Shown: in pieces, positions 43,151 to 51,794 of the stretch
Numbering within the stretch: position 1 is the stretch's first letter
Layout: every line of letters starts with the position of its first letter
Assembly (NCBI RefSeq): GCF_007922615.2
Contig: NZ_CP042301.2
Location: 4,200,001-4,264,000, forward strand
Direction of reading: 5' to 3'
Length of the DNA: 64,000 nt
Origin: Nitratireductor mangrovi
Lineage (GTDB): Bacteria > Pseudomonadota > Alphaproteobacteria > Rhizobiales > Rhizobiaceae
Made by a program: the position numbers and the translations under genes
Notes under the pieces: model-generated
What the model saw: the letters and a program-made list of their open reading frames with translations, nothing else
Told to the model about the DNA's origin: nothing
The model's database searches: none

Positions 43151-43915
43151 ATGACGGCTGTGGAAAAGAGAAATGGTGAACTGATTGCCGCGCGCACCAG
43201 GTGCGAGCATTGCCCTTTGCGTCAGCGCGAACATTTTCGCGACTTCGACCCTGACGAACTCGATTTCGTATCACAGTTCAAGACGGGCGAACTGACGGCG
43301 GACGCCGGCGCCTCAATTCTCGTCGAAGGCGCGCACAGTGCTCACCTCTTCACGGTATTGGCCGGTTGGGCCTTCCGTTACAAGATTCTCGAGGACGGCC
43401 GCCGGCAGATCCTCAACTTTGTCATGCCGGGAGACCTCATCGGCCTCCAGGGTTCGCTGATGGGGGAGATGCAGCATTCGGTGGAAGCGCTGACCGCAGT
43501 CACGCTTTGCGTCTTCGAACGCGGTCGGTTGAGAACGCTGTTCGAAAAATACCCCGACCTTGCCTATGATCTCACCTGGATCGCGGCGCGCGAGGAACGT
43601 ATCCTTGACGAACACCTGCTGTCGATCGGCCGTCGTTCGGCGCTGGAAAGAGCAGGCTACCTGCTGGCCTTTCTCAATCGAAGAGCGCGCGCCTGCGGCC
43701 TGGTTGAACACGGCAAGATACTGCCGATCTCGCAGCAGCATCTCGCCGACACGCTTGGCCTGTCGCTAGTCCACACCAACAAGACGCTTAGAAAACTGGC
43801 GGACCGCAAGCTGCTGCACTGGCGCGAACGCGGCTGCGAGGTACTCGATGAGGACGGGCTTTGCGAACTCGCCGGATGGGTCGACCCGGTGACCCGGGGC
43901 AGACCCTTCATCTAG
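43151..43915 (+). CDS. Crp/Fnr family transcription regulator
   Basis: 254 residues. A cNMP-binding-like beta-barrel (about 25-150; EGAHSAHLFTVLAGWAFRYK, GDLIGLQGSLMG) and a C-terminal helix-turn-helix (ISQQHLADTLGLSLVHTNKT LRKL region, about 198-222). RCEHCPLR gives two N-terminal cysteines (18 and 21), but the full four-cysteine set of FNR is not seen, so oxygen sensing through an Fe-S cluster is doubtful. Close to the stress genes it may link redox or nutrient signals. Confidence 0.88.
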   Translation: MTAVEKRNGELIAARTRCEHCPLRQREHFRDFDPDELDFVSQFKTGELTADAGASILVEGAHSAHLFTVLAGWAFRYKILEDGRRQILNFVMPGDLIGLQGSLMGEMQHSVEALTAVTLCVFERGRLRTLFEKYPDLAYDLTWIAAREERILDEHLLSIGRRSALERAGYLLAFLNRRARACGLVEHGKILPISQQHLADTLGLSLVHTNKTLRKLADRKLLHWRERGCEVLDEDGLCELAGWVDPVTRGRPFI

Positions 43916-43930
43916 GCGGGCAAGCTCACG

Positions 43931-44179
43931 TCAGAGCGTCGCCGCGCCCTTGTCTTCGATCGATGTCACGTTCGCGCCCAACTGGTCGAGCGCCAGATCG
44001 ATCTCGCGCAGATCCGCGTTGAGCCCATCGTCGTCGATCATACCAGCCTCCGAGGCCGCCCGCTGTTCGTCGCGCGCTTCGCGCCGCAGTTCGGTCAGGC
44101 GTGTGATCTTCTCGCCCTTGCCGAGTGCATCGGCGGCAAGAATGTCGGCGATCTTCAATCTGATCCTGGATTCTTTCAT
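43931..44179 (-). CDS. Small coiled-coil hypothetical protein
   Basis: 82 residues from the ATG at 44179, behind GGAAAGGACTT; an upstream ATG at 44218 overlaps the dps stop and is less likely. The product is charged and helical (MKESRIRLKIADILAADALG, LTELRREARDEQRAASEAG). It follows dps in the same direction and is probably cotranscribed. No family recognised. Confidence 0.7.
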   Translation of the reverse strand: MKESRIRLKIADILAADALGKGEKITRLTELRREARDEQRAASEAGMIDDDGLNADLREIDLALDQLGANVTSIEDKGAATL

Positions 44180-44217
44180 ATCGAAGTCCTTTCCTGACGC
44201 GTTCCCTTGCTGGCGCA

Positions 44218-44730
44218 TCAGCTCGCGATGATGGCGCGCAGCATCCAGATCGCCTTTTCGTGGAAGTTGAGATGCTGGGTGAGCATGTCCTCGGTGACGA
44301 CGTCGCCCGCGTCTCCGGCCTTGGCCGCCGTCTCACGCATATCGCGCACTGCCTGTTCGTGATCGTCGATCAGGTCGGCGACCATGGCGCTGGCGGAGCC
44401 GTGATCGACGTCGCGCGCCTCTGGTGCGAAGTCGGCGGCGCCCGCGAGTGACACCGGCGCAAGATGACCGAGGGCGCGAATGCGCTCGGCGATCACATCA
44501 GTCGCAGCAAACAACGCGTTGTAATGCTCTTCGGTCAGTTCGTGTAGCGGTTTGAACAACGGTCCGACCACGTTCCAGTGATAGATGTGGTTCTTCACCG
44601 TCAGCCGGTATGTGGCCGACAGGATCGCCGTCAGCCGCTTGGCCATGTCGGCACGATATTTCGCGCCCAGGCCGGTATTGATCTCTTCCTTGTGCGCCTT
44701 GGGTTTCAGGACAGCTGTGACATTCGCCAT
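44218..44730 (-). CDS. dps: Dps family DNA-protecting ferritin
   Basis: 170 residues from the ATG at 44730, behind AAGGAAGG. The inter-subunit ferroxidase site is visible in NHIYHWNVVGPLFKPLHELTEEHY (split, about residues 48-71) and DLIDDHEQ. Dps oxidises ferrous iron with hydrogen peroxide and shields DNA in starved or stressed cells. It follows the DUF883 gene by 58 bp and so can be read from the same EcfG-type promoter. Confidence 0.94.
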   Translation of the reverse strand: MANVTAVLKPKAHKEEINTGLGAKYRADMAKRLTAILSATYRLTVKNHIYHWNVVGPLFKPLHELTEEHYNALFAATDVIAERIRALGHLAPVSLAGAADFAPEARDVDHGSASAMVADLIDDHEQAVRDMRETAAKAGDAGDVVTEDMLTQHLNFHEKAIWMLRAIIAS

Positions 44731-44788
44731 TGTTGATCCTTCCTTGTTCTGGTGTCGCTGTTGCGGTGAGCCGGCAGTTCGCCGCGAC

Positions 44789-45133
44789 TCAGCCCCTGCG
44801 TGAGAGAAGTGCCAGCAGGAAGCCGGCGCCCGCAGCCATGCCAAGCGTCGTCAGCGGCCGCGAGCGGATGCGAGCCTTGAGGCTGCGCTCCAGCATGTCG
44901 ATTTCGCCTTGCAGGAGGCTCACTGCCTCACGCGGTATGGCCGCGACGGCGTGGCCCTTTTCGATCGCTTGATCGCGGGCCGCGCCTGCCTTGTGCGAGC
45001 CATAGCCGGCAATCGTTCGGGCGAGACCTGCCACGTCCGAACGCAGTTGCGCGATTTGCTCTTCGATCTGCTGGGCTGACGGCTCGTTGCCGCCGTTGCC
45101 GTTCTTGTTCGTATTGGTCCTGGGGGTTGCCAT
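44789..45133 (-). CDS. DUF883-like membrane-anchored protein (ElaB/YqjD type)
   Basis: 114 residues. A low-complexity Asn/Gly N-terminus, a helical middle (IEEQIAQLRSDVAGLARTIA, LLQGEIDMLERSLKARIRSR) and a C-terminal helix ending LALLSRRG. Members are stress-induced and dock ribosomes at the membrane in E. coli. An EcfG-type promoter ends 27 bp upstream, and dps follows. Confidence 0.85.
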   Translation of the reverse strand: MATPRTNTNKNGNGGNEPSAQQIEEQIAQLRSDVAGLARTIAGYGSHKAGAARDQAIEKGHAVAAIPREAVSLLQGEIDMLERSLKARIRSRPLTTLGMAAGAGFLLALLSRRG

Positions 45134-45159
45134 GGATGCCTCCTTTTCTTCATGCGGGC

Positions 45160-45185
45160 AACGCTGCGCCGGCGCGGAAAGTTCC
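45160..45185 (-). promoter_or_regulatory. EcfG-type promoter of the DUF883-dps unit
   Basis: On the minus strand GGAAC (45185-45181), 17 bp, CGTT (45163-45160), 27 bp before the start codon. Confidence 0.78.
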
Positions 45186-45209
45186 AGCTAAGCTGAGCTT
45201 CGCGGTGCA

Positions 45210-45241
45210 AGAAGGCCCGCGCTGGCGGGCGCGGGCCTTCT
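45210..45241 (-). terminator. Hairpin after the PRC-barrel gene
   Basis: AGAAGGCCCGCGC and GCGCGGGCCTTCT form a perfect 13-bp stem with a 6-base loop. It lies just past the stop of the PRC-barrel gene (minus strand). The trailing U-tract is weak. Confidence 0.6.
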
Positions 45242-45262
45242 TCCGTGTCATGCGCAACTGAA

Positions 45263-46378
45263 TCAGTTGGGGACGATCATGCGCATGTCGTCGCGCTTTT
45301 CGGCGTATTCCGCCTCGTTGTAGGCGGGCTGCGCCTCGAGCTCCTCCTGGGAGAAGTTCGTGTAGAGGTACCGATTGCCTTCGCCGTCGGTCATGAACTC
45401 GAGGTTCTCCAAACCGACCGCGACCGGCTTCTCGCCGATGCCGAGGAAGCCGCCGACATCGATGATCACCGCATCGACCTTGCCGTCCGTCGTCAGGACA
45501 ACGTCGCCGATCTCGCCGATATTTTCTTCATTGGCACCGTACACGGTAGTACCAACGAACTCCTCGGCCGTGATCTTGTCGGTCGCGAGCGGTTCCAGGC
45601 TCGAACGGTCGATGGCCGCCGTCTGGGTCGCGTCGGTGTCCTTTGCCGGATCCTCAAGCGGCGAAGCGGCGGTATCCTTGTCGGCAGCACCGTCCTCAGC
45701 CTGGGCGCTCTCATCTGCCGTCGCGACACGGTCGTCCTTACCGCCCTCGGTGTTCTCCATGGCGGTGTCCTGCTCGGCAGGCTCGGTCGCGGGCTCAGAC
45801 TCCGCGACATTCTCTTCAGCCGCGGTCTCGCCCTCGGCGGCCGCCATGTCGCCGGCCCCATCACCTGCCTGTTCGGGCGCCGGAGCCTTGGCTAGGTCTT
45901 CTGCCGAGGCGGGCTTGGTCTCCTTGACGTTGGCGTCGGCCGGCATCGGCTGATAGGCGAGGCGGTCGAATTCCTCCTGCGCTTTCAGCGCATCCGCCGT
46001 GGTTTCCACGACGAGCCAGCGATCGCCGTCGATCTCCGCCCATTCGACCAGATCGTACTCGATTGCTACGTGCTTTTCGCCAATGCCGAGAAAGCCACCG
46101 ACGCCGATCACCACGGCCTGGATATTGCCGTCCGGGCCAATGACGATGTCATTCACGTCGCCGATGTTTTCCGCATCGTCGCCGGTGCCGTTATAGACCG
46201 AGGCACCGATGATGTTGCTGGCGAGTTGCCCCTCGGCCTTCACGACCATGGGCACCTCTGCGGTGGGCTGCGTCTGCACCGTCGGATCTGCCGGGGCAGG
46301 GTTCGTTGTGGTCTGCGCGATGGCGCCGGTCGAGACCAGCGTCGCGATGGCGGTGGTCGCCAAGAGCTTGCGGAACAT
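45263..46378 (-). CDS. Secreted protein with two PRC-barrel domains
   Basis: 371 residues from the ATG at 46378. A signal peptide (1-21, ends AIA) is followed by a PRC-barrel (about 50-140; IIGASVYNGTGDDAENIGDV, GFLGIGEKHVAIEY), a 110-residue Ala/Glu/Asp-rich linker (about 150-262), and a second PRC-barrel (about 268-345; GTTVYGANEENIGEIGDVV, GFLGIGEKPVAVGL). The two barrels are clearly copies of each other. The family has no firm role, but it is often stress-induced in rhizobia. An EcfG-type promoter lies 93 bp upstream. Confidence 0.88.
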   Translation of the reverse strand: MFRKLLATTAIATLVSTGAIAQTTTNPAPADPTVQTQPTAEVPMVVKAEGQLASNIIGASVYNGTGDDAENIGDVNDIVIGPDGNIQAVVIGVGGFLGIGEKHVAIEYDLVEWAEIDGDRWLVVETTADALKAQEEFDRLAYQPMPADANVKETKPASAEDLAKAPAPEQAGDGAGDMAAAEGETAAEENVAESEPATEPAEQDTAMENTEGGKDDRVATADESAQAEDGAADKDTAASPLEDPAKDTDATQTAAIDRSSLEPLATDKITAEEFVGTTVYGANEENIGEIGDVVLTTDGKVDAVIIDVGGFLGIGEKPVAVGLENLEFMTDGEGNRYLYTNFSQEELEAQPAYNEAEYAEKRDDMRMIVPN

Positions 46379-46470
46379 GATAGAACCTCCTGTGCATCGT
46401 TCGCATGCACGGCCGCGCTTCTCACGATCGTCGCTGAGAAGGAGAAGCGCGGCCGCACGGACAGCCAATC

Positions 46471-46495
46471 AACGCCGCTCACGCGAAGTTGTTCC
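46471..46495 (-). promoter_or_regulatory. EcfG-type promoter of the PRC-barrel gene
   Basis: On the minus strand GGAAC (46495-46491), 16 bp, CGTT (46474-46471). It leaves a leader of about 90 bases. Confidence 0.78.
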
Positions 46496-46543
46496 GCTGT
46501 GTGTGCTCGATTTGGGCGCCGCAGAGCGGCTCCGTTGCGGCCG

Positions 46544-47497
46544 TCAACCGTCGCCGGCAACCAGAGGAATTGCCCAGCCGAGCATCACTGCGATGCCCGC
46601 GAATGCCAGCGTGGTTGCCGCGACCAGCGCGGTCGCCGCATCCTTCTCCATGCCGTGCCGGACGCAGAAGAGCGGGTAGATGGTGATCATCGAAACGCTC
46701 GAAAACAACATGCCGACGGCCACCAATCCGGTTGGAACACCCGGCACCAGAAGCAGCGCCGCCGTCACGGCTACCGGGTGGATAAGGAGCTTGCCGGCCA
46801 CGATGGCGAAGATTTCTGGCGAGATGTCTGACCGGTTCAACCGCGCGACCGTGCCGCCGACGACGAACAGCGCGCATGGCGCGGACGCAGCGGCCAACAT
46901 TTCGAGTGTCGTCACGGCCATGTCGGGCAGTTGGATCCCGGCCAGCGAAAGCACGAGCCCCGCCGCGATCGCGAGGATCAGCGGCATGCGGGCAAGCCGT
47001 GCCAGGGTCTGCCAGACCAGGCGCATGGCCGAATGCGTTCCGTCGCGGCGGCCCAACTCCGCCAGCGCCATACCCAACGGAATGATCAGCGCGTTTTCGA
47101 TGAGCATGGTCATCGGCATGCCTGCGAGCGCTGGCGCTCCCAGTGCCAGGGCCGCGACCGGATAGCCGATGAAGCCGGTATTGGACGTCGTGCCGCCAAG
47201 GGCGCCCAATCCGGCGCGGGTCAGCGGTCGGCCCATCGCGAACCGCAGGATGGCGAACGTCGCGGCGAAGGCTGCGAGTGAGCCGCCGCCATAGGCCACC
47301 AAATAGCCGAGGTTGAAGCTTTCTCGCATATTCTGACCGGCGAGGGTCGTCAGCATGACCGCAGGCAGTGCAAAATTGAGAACGAAAGCCGCCAGACCTT
47401 CGATATGCACGTCCTTCGCCGCACCCGAGCGCACCGCCGCCAGACCGAGCCCGATGATCAGCATGATCGGCAGCACGACGGACAACACGTTCACCAT
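46544..47497 (-). CDS. AEC family membrane transporter (auxin efflux carrier type)
   Basis: 317 residues with ten or so hydrophobic helices. Family features are VLNFALPAVMLTTLAG in the first half, GTTSNTGFIGYPVA at the central crossover and SAPCALFVVGGTVAR in the second half. AEC members move malonate, malate or other carboxylates; the substrate is not evident. It is divergent from the ABC-importer operon, but its start has no obvious TGTATACA site at promoter distance other than that at 47583-47590. Confidence 0.88.
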   Translation of the reverse strand: MVNVLSVVLPIMLIIGLGLAAVRSGAAKDVHIEGLAAFVLNFALPAVMLTTLAGQNMRESFNLGYLVAYGGGSLAAFAATFAILRFAMGRPLTRAGLGALGGTTSNTGFIGYPVAALALGAPALAGMPMTMLIENALIIPLGMALAELGRRDGTHSAMRLVWQTLARLARMPLILAIAAGLVLSLAGIQLPDMAVTTLEMLAAASAPCALFVVGGTVARLNRSDISPEIFAIVAGKLLIHPVAVTAALLLVPGVPTGLVAVGMLFSSVSMITIYPLFCVRHGMEKDAATALVAATTLAFAGIAVMLGWAIPLVAGDG

Positions 47498-47581
47498 GCG
47501 CAGACCTTGTTCACGAGGTTCTGTTCCGAACGGTCAAAGGAATGGCGTCACAAGTTGCCGGATCATCGCTCTAGACATCGC

Positions 47582-47591
47582 TTGTATACAT
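47582..47591. promoter_or_regulatory. TGTATACA operator candidate, distal copy
   Basis: TTGTATACAT, with a perfect TGTATACA core at 47583-47590. It lies 85 bp before the AEC transporter start on the other strand, so it may bind the GntR regulator to control that gene, or help looping with the copy at 47919. Confidence 0.55.
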
Positions 47592-47918
47592 TCTTTGCGC
47601 AGAGCCAAGATTTTTGTCACAAGCCGTTCGCATAGCTTCTGCTTTGGTCAAAATCGGGGGCTGCGCGCGATCGAGCCATGTTGCTTGGCGCTGAGCAGCG
47701 CCCAAGGACGATCTTCATGGGGCATTCCGTGCTCTAGGCGATTGTTCGTCAGCAAGCGCCGCAAAGCGATGCAAAGCCAGGGGGCATCGCCGCAGGGGCA
47801 TGTCGTTGATGTCGGCACCCGGCAGGTGGAGCAAATGTCCATCGGTCGGCGTGCGCAAGTGCCTCGGTGTTCACTATGCGCTCTTGTCCCGCAGGTGGCC
47901 ATTGATTTCCCTCTCGCC

Positions 47919-47928
47919 ATGTATACAC
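47919..47928. promoter_or_regulatory. TGTATACA operator candidate before the ABC importer operon
   Basis: ATGTATACAC, core TGTATACA at 47920-47927, 39 bp before the start of the binding-protein gene. The site is at the position expected for a repressor overlapping the promoter or early leader. Confidence 0.65.
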
Positions 47929-47966
47929 TCTTCTCAAGAACAAGACGCATTCTGGGAGGAAATCAG

Positions 47967-49145
47967 ATGCACGCAAGAACCGCATTTGCCGTGGCTCTGG
48001 CCGCGGGTCTGTCCTGGTCGTTTGCCGCAGGCGCGCAGGAAGCGCTCAGGATTGGAGTCATCCTGCCCTATTCGGGGCCTTTCGCCGACGCCGCCAACCA
48101 GCTTGATGCCGGCATCAAGCTTTACATGCAGCAGAACGGCGACGAGGTCGCCGGACGCAAGATCGAGATCATCCGCAAGGACACTGGCGGTCCGGCTCCC
48201 GACGTTGCCAAGCGGCTGGCGCAGGAACTTGTCGTGCGCGACAATGTCGACATTATCGCCGGCTTCGCGCTGACGCCTGAGGCGCTCGGTGCCGCCGACG
48301 TGGCCGACCAGGCCAAGAAGTTCATGGTCGTCATGAACGCGGCGACGTCGATCGTGACGGAGAAGTCGCCATATATCGTGCGCACCTCGGTCACCATTCC
48401 GCAGCTCAACTATTCGTTCGGCAAATGGGCCGCCGAAAAAGGCGGCGTGAAGCAGGCCTACACGCTGGTCGCCGACTACGGTCCTGGCCACGACGCCGAA
48501 AAGGCGTTCGCAAAGGGCTTCACCGAAGCCGGCGGCGAGATCGTCGGCGCGGACAATACGCCCGTCGCCAACCCGGATTTCTCGGCCTTCGTCCAGCGCG
48601 TAAAGGACGCCAACCCGGAAGCCGTCTATATTTTCATTCCCGGCGGCGGCCAGCCGGCGGCCATAGGCAAGGCGCTCGCCGAGCGCGGCTTGACGCCTCC
48701 CGACACCAAGGTCTTCGGCCAGGGCGAACTCACCCATCCCGAGGCGCTGGAAAGCATGGCCGAAAACGCCCGCGGCATCGTGACCACGTTCCACTACACG
48801 CTGGAGCGTGACGACCCGCTCAACAACGCCTTCGTCGCCGCCTACCGCGAGGCCAATGGCGGACGCAGCCCCGACCTGTTCTCGATTGGCGGTTACGACG
48901 GCATGCACCTGATCTACGAGGCGCTCAAGAAGACGGAGGGTGACGCCACTGGCGAGGCATTGGTCGAGGCGAGCAAGGGTATGGCCTGGGACAGCCCGCG
49001 CGGGCCGATCTCGATCGATCCTGAAACCCGCGACATCGTGCAGACGGTCTACATCCGTGAAGTCCAGGAGGTTGACGGCACGTTGCAGAACGTCATCATC
49101 GACCAGATCGACAATGTGAAGGATCCGCTGCACGGCGCCAACTGA
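47967..49145 (+). CDS. LIV-type ABC transporter substrate-binding protein
   Basis: 392 residues from the ATG at 47967, behind GGGAGG. A signal peptide (about 1-24, ends AGA/QEA) precedes a two-lobe LivK-type domain: RIGVILPYSGPFADAANQLD, GFALTPEALGAADVADQ, YGPGHDAEKAFAKGF. Family members bind branched-chain amino acids, urea or aromatic acids. Here the downstream dioxygenase, O-demethylase and MetF-like genes suggest a methoxylated aromatic acid. It is the first gene of a five-gene importer operon. Confidence 0.92.
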   Translation: MHARTAFAVALAAGLSWSFAAGAQEALRIGVILPYSGPFADAANQLDAGIKLYMQQNGDEVAGRKIEIIRKDTGGPAPDVAKRLAQELVVRDNVDIIAGFALTPEALGAADVADQAKKFMVVMNAATSIVTEKSPYIVRTSVTIPQLNYSFGKWAAEKGGVKQAYTLVADYGPGHDAEKAFAKGFTEAGGEIVGADNTPVANPDFSAFVQRVKDANPEAVYIFIPGGGQPAAIGKALAERGLTPPDTKVFGQGELTHPEALESMAENARGIVTTFHYTLERDDPLNNAFVAAYREANGGRSPDLFSIGGYDGMHLIYEALKKTEGDATGEALVEASKGMAWDSPRGPISIDPETRDIVQTVYIREVQEVDGTLQNVIIDQIDNVKDPLHGAN

Positions 49146-49198
49146 CCACTGGACCCAAGGGCGGCGCCTCGACGCTCCATTTCGTGACCGGCAGTCTC

Positions 49199-50047
49199 AT
49201 GATCGTCCTATTCGACGGCTTCGCCTTCGGGATGCTGCTTTTTGTCCTGTCGGTGGGATTGTCGGTCACCCTGGGGCTGATGAACTTCGTCAACCTCGCG
49301 CACGGCGCCTTCGGCATGCTCGGCGGTTATGTGGCGCTTGTTACCACGCGCGAGCTGGGCCTGCCTTTCCTCCTCGGCCTTCCGGCCGCGTTTGTCGCCG
49401 CAGCAGTCGTCGGGATCGCCTGCGAACGAACCTTCTTTCGGCGGCTCTACCGGGCCGGCGAACTGAACCAGGTTCTGTTCACCATCGGCCTAGTCTTCGT
49501 TGCCTCGGCCGTTGCCGCCTATGTCTTCGGCACCGGCCAGCAGCCCATTCAGCTGCCCGACTACCTGCGCGGCTCTGTCGAGGTGGCTGGAGTACGGCTT
49601 GGCGCCTATCGCCTGTTTCTGGTGATCGTCGCTTTGGTGGTGACGGCGCTGTTGGTAGTCGGTCTCGAGCACACCAGCTTTGGCGCGCGCGTTCGCGCGG
49701 CGGTCGACAACCAACGCATGGCGCAGGGCCTCGGCATTGACGTGGACACCGTCTTCGCGATCACATTTGCGCTGGGCTGCGGCCTCGCCGGTCTCGGCGG
49801 GGCGCTGGCGATTGAGATCGTCGGCCTCGATCCCACCTTCGGGTTCCATGTTCTAGTCTACGTGCTGATCGTGGTCGCGGTCGGCGGACTCGGCTCCATT
49901 GGAGGCTCTTTCGCGGCAGCGGCATTGCTCGGCATTGGTGACGTTGCCGGAAAATACTTCGTGCCCGAGATCGGCTCCTTCCTGATCTACCTGCTCATGA
50001 TAGGCATCCTTTTCTTCCGGCCGCTCGGCCTTTTCGGCAGGCGCTGA
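49199..50047 (+). CDS. LIV-type ABC permease (LivH-like)
   Basis: 282 residues from the ATG at 49199; a GTG at 49184 is an alternative. Eight or so helices with the LivH landmarks FGMLLFVLSVGLSVTLGLMN, NFVNLAHGAFGMLGGY and AVDNQRMAQGLGIDVD (the coupling loop). It pairs with the LivM-like permease encoded 2 bp downstream. Confidence 0.92.
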   Translation: MIVLFDGFAFGMLLFVLSVGLSVTLGLMNFVNLAHGAFGMLGGYVALVTTRELGLPFLLGLPAAFVAAAVVGIACERTFFRRLYRAGELNQVLFTIGLVFVASAVAAYVFGTGQQPIQLPDYLRGSVEVAGVRLGAYRLFLVIVALVVTALLVVGLEHTSFGARVRAAVDNQRMAQGLGIDVDTVFAITFALGCGLAGLGGALAIEIVGLDPTFGFHVLVYVLIVVAVGGLGSIGGSFAAAALLGIGDVAGKYFVPEIGSFLIYLLMIGILFFRPLGLFGRR

Positions 50048-50049
50048 CC

Positions 50050-51039
50050 ATGGCCGAGACCGTGATACCTGATGACGGGCCGCAACGCTGGCTCAGACGC
50101 CAGAGCCGCTGGACAGCGTGGGAGGCCGCGTTCTGGGTGGCTGCGTTCATTCCGTTCTTTTTCTTTCCCACCTACCTGACTTTGGCCAGTCAGATCGCCA
50201 TCACCGCGCTTTTTGCCGTCTCGGTTGACCTCATCCTCGGCTATGCCGGCGTCATCACGCTCGGCCATGCGATGTTTTTCGGCCTGGGAGCCTATTGCGC
50301 CGGCTTGCTCACCAAGGCCGGCTGGGGCGAACCGCTGTCCGGTCTCCTGCTCTCCGGCACCTTTGCGGCGCTGATCGGCTTCATCGTCAGCTTCCTGATC
50401 GTAAGGGTCCATCACCTCGCGCTGATTATGATCACGCTCGGCCTTGGCCTCCTCACGCTGGAACTGGCCAACGCCATGAGCTGGCTTACCGGCGGTACCG
50501 ATGGACTGCAGGGGGTCGATGTCTGGCCGGTCTTTGGCGCCTTCGAGTTCGATCTCTGGGGCTACACCGCCTACAGCTATGCGCTCGCTGTCCTTTTTCT
50601 CGGCGTCGTCGTTAGCCGGCGCATCGTTCACTCCTCATTCGGCCTGTCATTGCGCGGCATCCGCGAGAATCTTGGTCGCATGCCGGCAATCGGCTCGCCC
50701 TATCGACTGCGGCTGCAGACGATCTACACCATCTCGGCCGGCATTGCCGGCATTGCTGGCGCGCTTTTGACCCAGACCACGGAAACCGTTTCGCTCGACA
50801 CGCTCTCCTTCCAGCGCTCCGCCGACGTGGTGGTGATGCTGATTCTTGGCGGCACCGGCCGGCTTTATGGCGGTATCGTCGGAGCAATCATCTTTCTGGT
50901 CGCGCGCGACCAGCTCGCCGACATGAACCCGCAATACTGGTATTTCTGGATCGGGCTTCTGTTGATGGCGGTGGTGCTGCTGATGCCGAAGGGAATCCTC
51001 GGCGGACTGGCGTCCGTGGCGGGGAGATTGCGCCGATGA
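50050..51039 (+). CDS. LIV-type ABC permease (LivM-like)
   Basis: 329 residues, multi-helix. Features are SVDLILGYAGVITLGHAMFF, GLGAYCAGLLTKAGWG, and the coupling loop LRGIRENLGRMPAIGSPYRL, then AGALLTQTTETVS and LGGTGRLYGGIVGAI. It is preceded by a 2-bp gap and overlaps the LivG-like gene by four bases (ATGA). Confidence 0.92.
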   Translation: MAETVIPDDGPQRWLRRQSRWTAWEAAFWVAAFIPFFFFPTYLTLASQIAITALFAVSVDLILGYAGVITLGHAMFFGLGAYCAGLLTKAGWGEPLSGLLLSGTFAALIGFIVSFLIVRVHHLALIMITLGLGLLTLELANAMSWLTGGTDGLQGVDVWPVFGAFEFDLWGYTAYSYALAVLFLGVVVSRRIVHSSFGLSLRGIRENLGRMPAIGSPYRLRLQTIYTISAGIAGIAGALLTQTTETVSLDTLSFQRSADVVVMLILGGTGRLYGGIVGAIIFLVARDQLADMNPQYWYFWIGLLLMAVVLLMPKGILGGLASVAGRLRR

Positions 51040-51794
51040 ACGCCGGCGCTCCCGTGCTTGAGACCATCGCGCTGAACAAGCGTTTCGGTTCGCTGGAGGT
51101 GGCGCGCGACGTCTCGATCGCCCTGCCGCGCGGCGCCCGTCATGCCCTGATCGGGCCGAATGGCGCCGGCAAGACGTCGCTCGTCAATCTCATAACCGGG
51201 CAGCTTCAGCCCGATTCCGGCAGCGTTCGCCTTGCCGGCAACGACATCACCCGCAAGCCGCGCGCCGCGAGGGTCAAGGCCGGGCTCGCGCGTACCTTCC
51301 AGATCAACGCCCTGTTCCCTGACCTGACGCCGATCGAGGCGCTGACACTGGCCGTCTGTGAGCGCAAGGGCACGGCCGGCCAGTTCTGGCGCGGACTTGC
51401 CGATCATGGTGATTCGATCGACGAGGCCTACGCCATCCTGCGCCAGCTCCAGCTTGGCGACGTCGCTACCCGCTCGACGCGTTTTCTTGCCTATGGGCAG
51501 CAGCGCTTGCTCGAGATCGGCCTTGCGCTCGCCACCCGTCCCAGGGTGCTACTGCTAGACGAACCCGCCGCCGGTATACCGAAGGGCGAGAGCGCGGAAC
51601 TTTTTTCGGTGATCGAGGCCCTCCCGGAAGACATCTGCGTGCTTTTCATCGAACACGACATGAGCCTCGTTTTCCGTTTTGCCTCGCGCATTATCGTGCT
51701 TGTCGCTGGCGGCGTGCTTGTGGAAGCCGAACCGGAAGTGATCCGCACCGACCAACGCGTGCGGGATGTCTATCTGGGGCAGGCCCATGGCTGA
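51036..51794 (+). CDS. LIV-type ABC ATPase (LivG-like)
   Basis: 252 residues. Walker A GPNGAGKTS and the LivG-type Q-loop region RTFQINALFPDLTPIEAL are clear. The signature is unusual, LAYGQQRLLEIGLAL, with Tyr in place of the first Gly of SGGQ. Walker B is VLLLDEPAAGIPKGE and the switch is FIEHDMSLVF. The ATPase pairs with the LivF-like protein. Confidence 0.91.
   Translation: MNAGAPVLETIALNKRFGSLEVARDVSIALPRGARHALIGPNGAGKTSLVNLITGQLQPDSGSVRLAGNDITRKPRAARVKAGLARTFQINALFPDLTPIEALTLAVCERKGTAGQFWRGLADHGDSIDEAYAILRQLQLGDVATRSTRFLAYGQQRLLEIGLALATRPRVLLLDEPAAGIPKGESAELFSVIEALPEDICVLFIEHDMSLVFRFASRIIVLVAGGVLVEAEPEVIRTDQRVRDVYLGQAHG

Larger units (their letters stand above)
47498..47966. other. 469-bp divergent regulatory region with two TGTATACA sites
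   Basis: Separates the AEC transporter gene from the ABC importer operon. It holds no convincing gene. Two near-identical palindromes lie 337 bp apart, at 47582-47591 and 47919-47928. The same octamer recurs before the LigM-like and MetF-like genes. Confidence 0.7.

Noticed and set aside
43151..43915. Oxygen-sensing FNR function for the Crp/Fnr protein
   Set aside because: Only the two closely spaced N-terminal cysteines (18 and 21) fit; the full set of cluster ligands is not visible.
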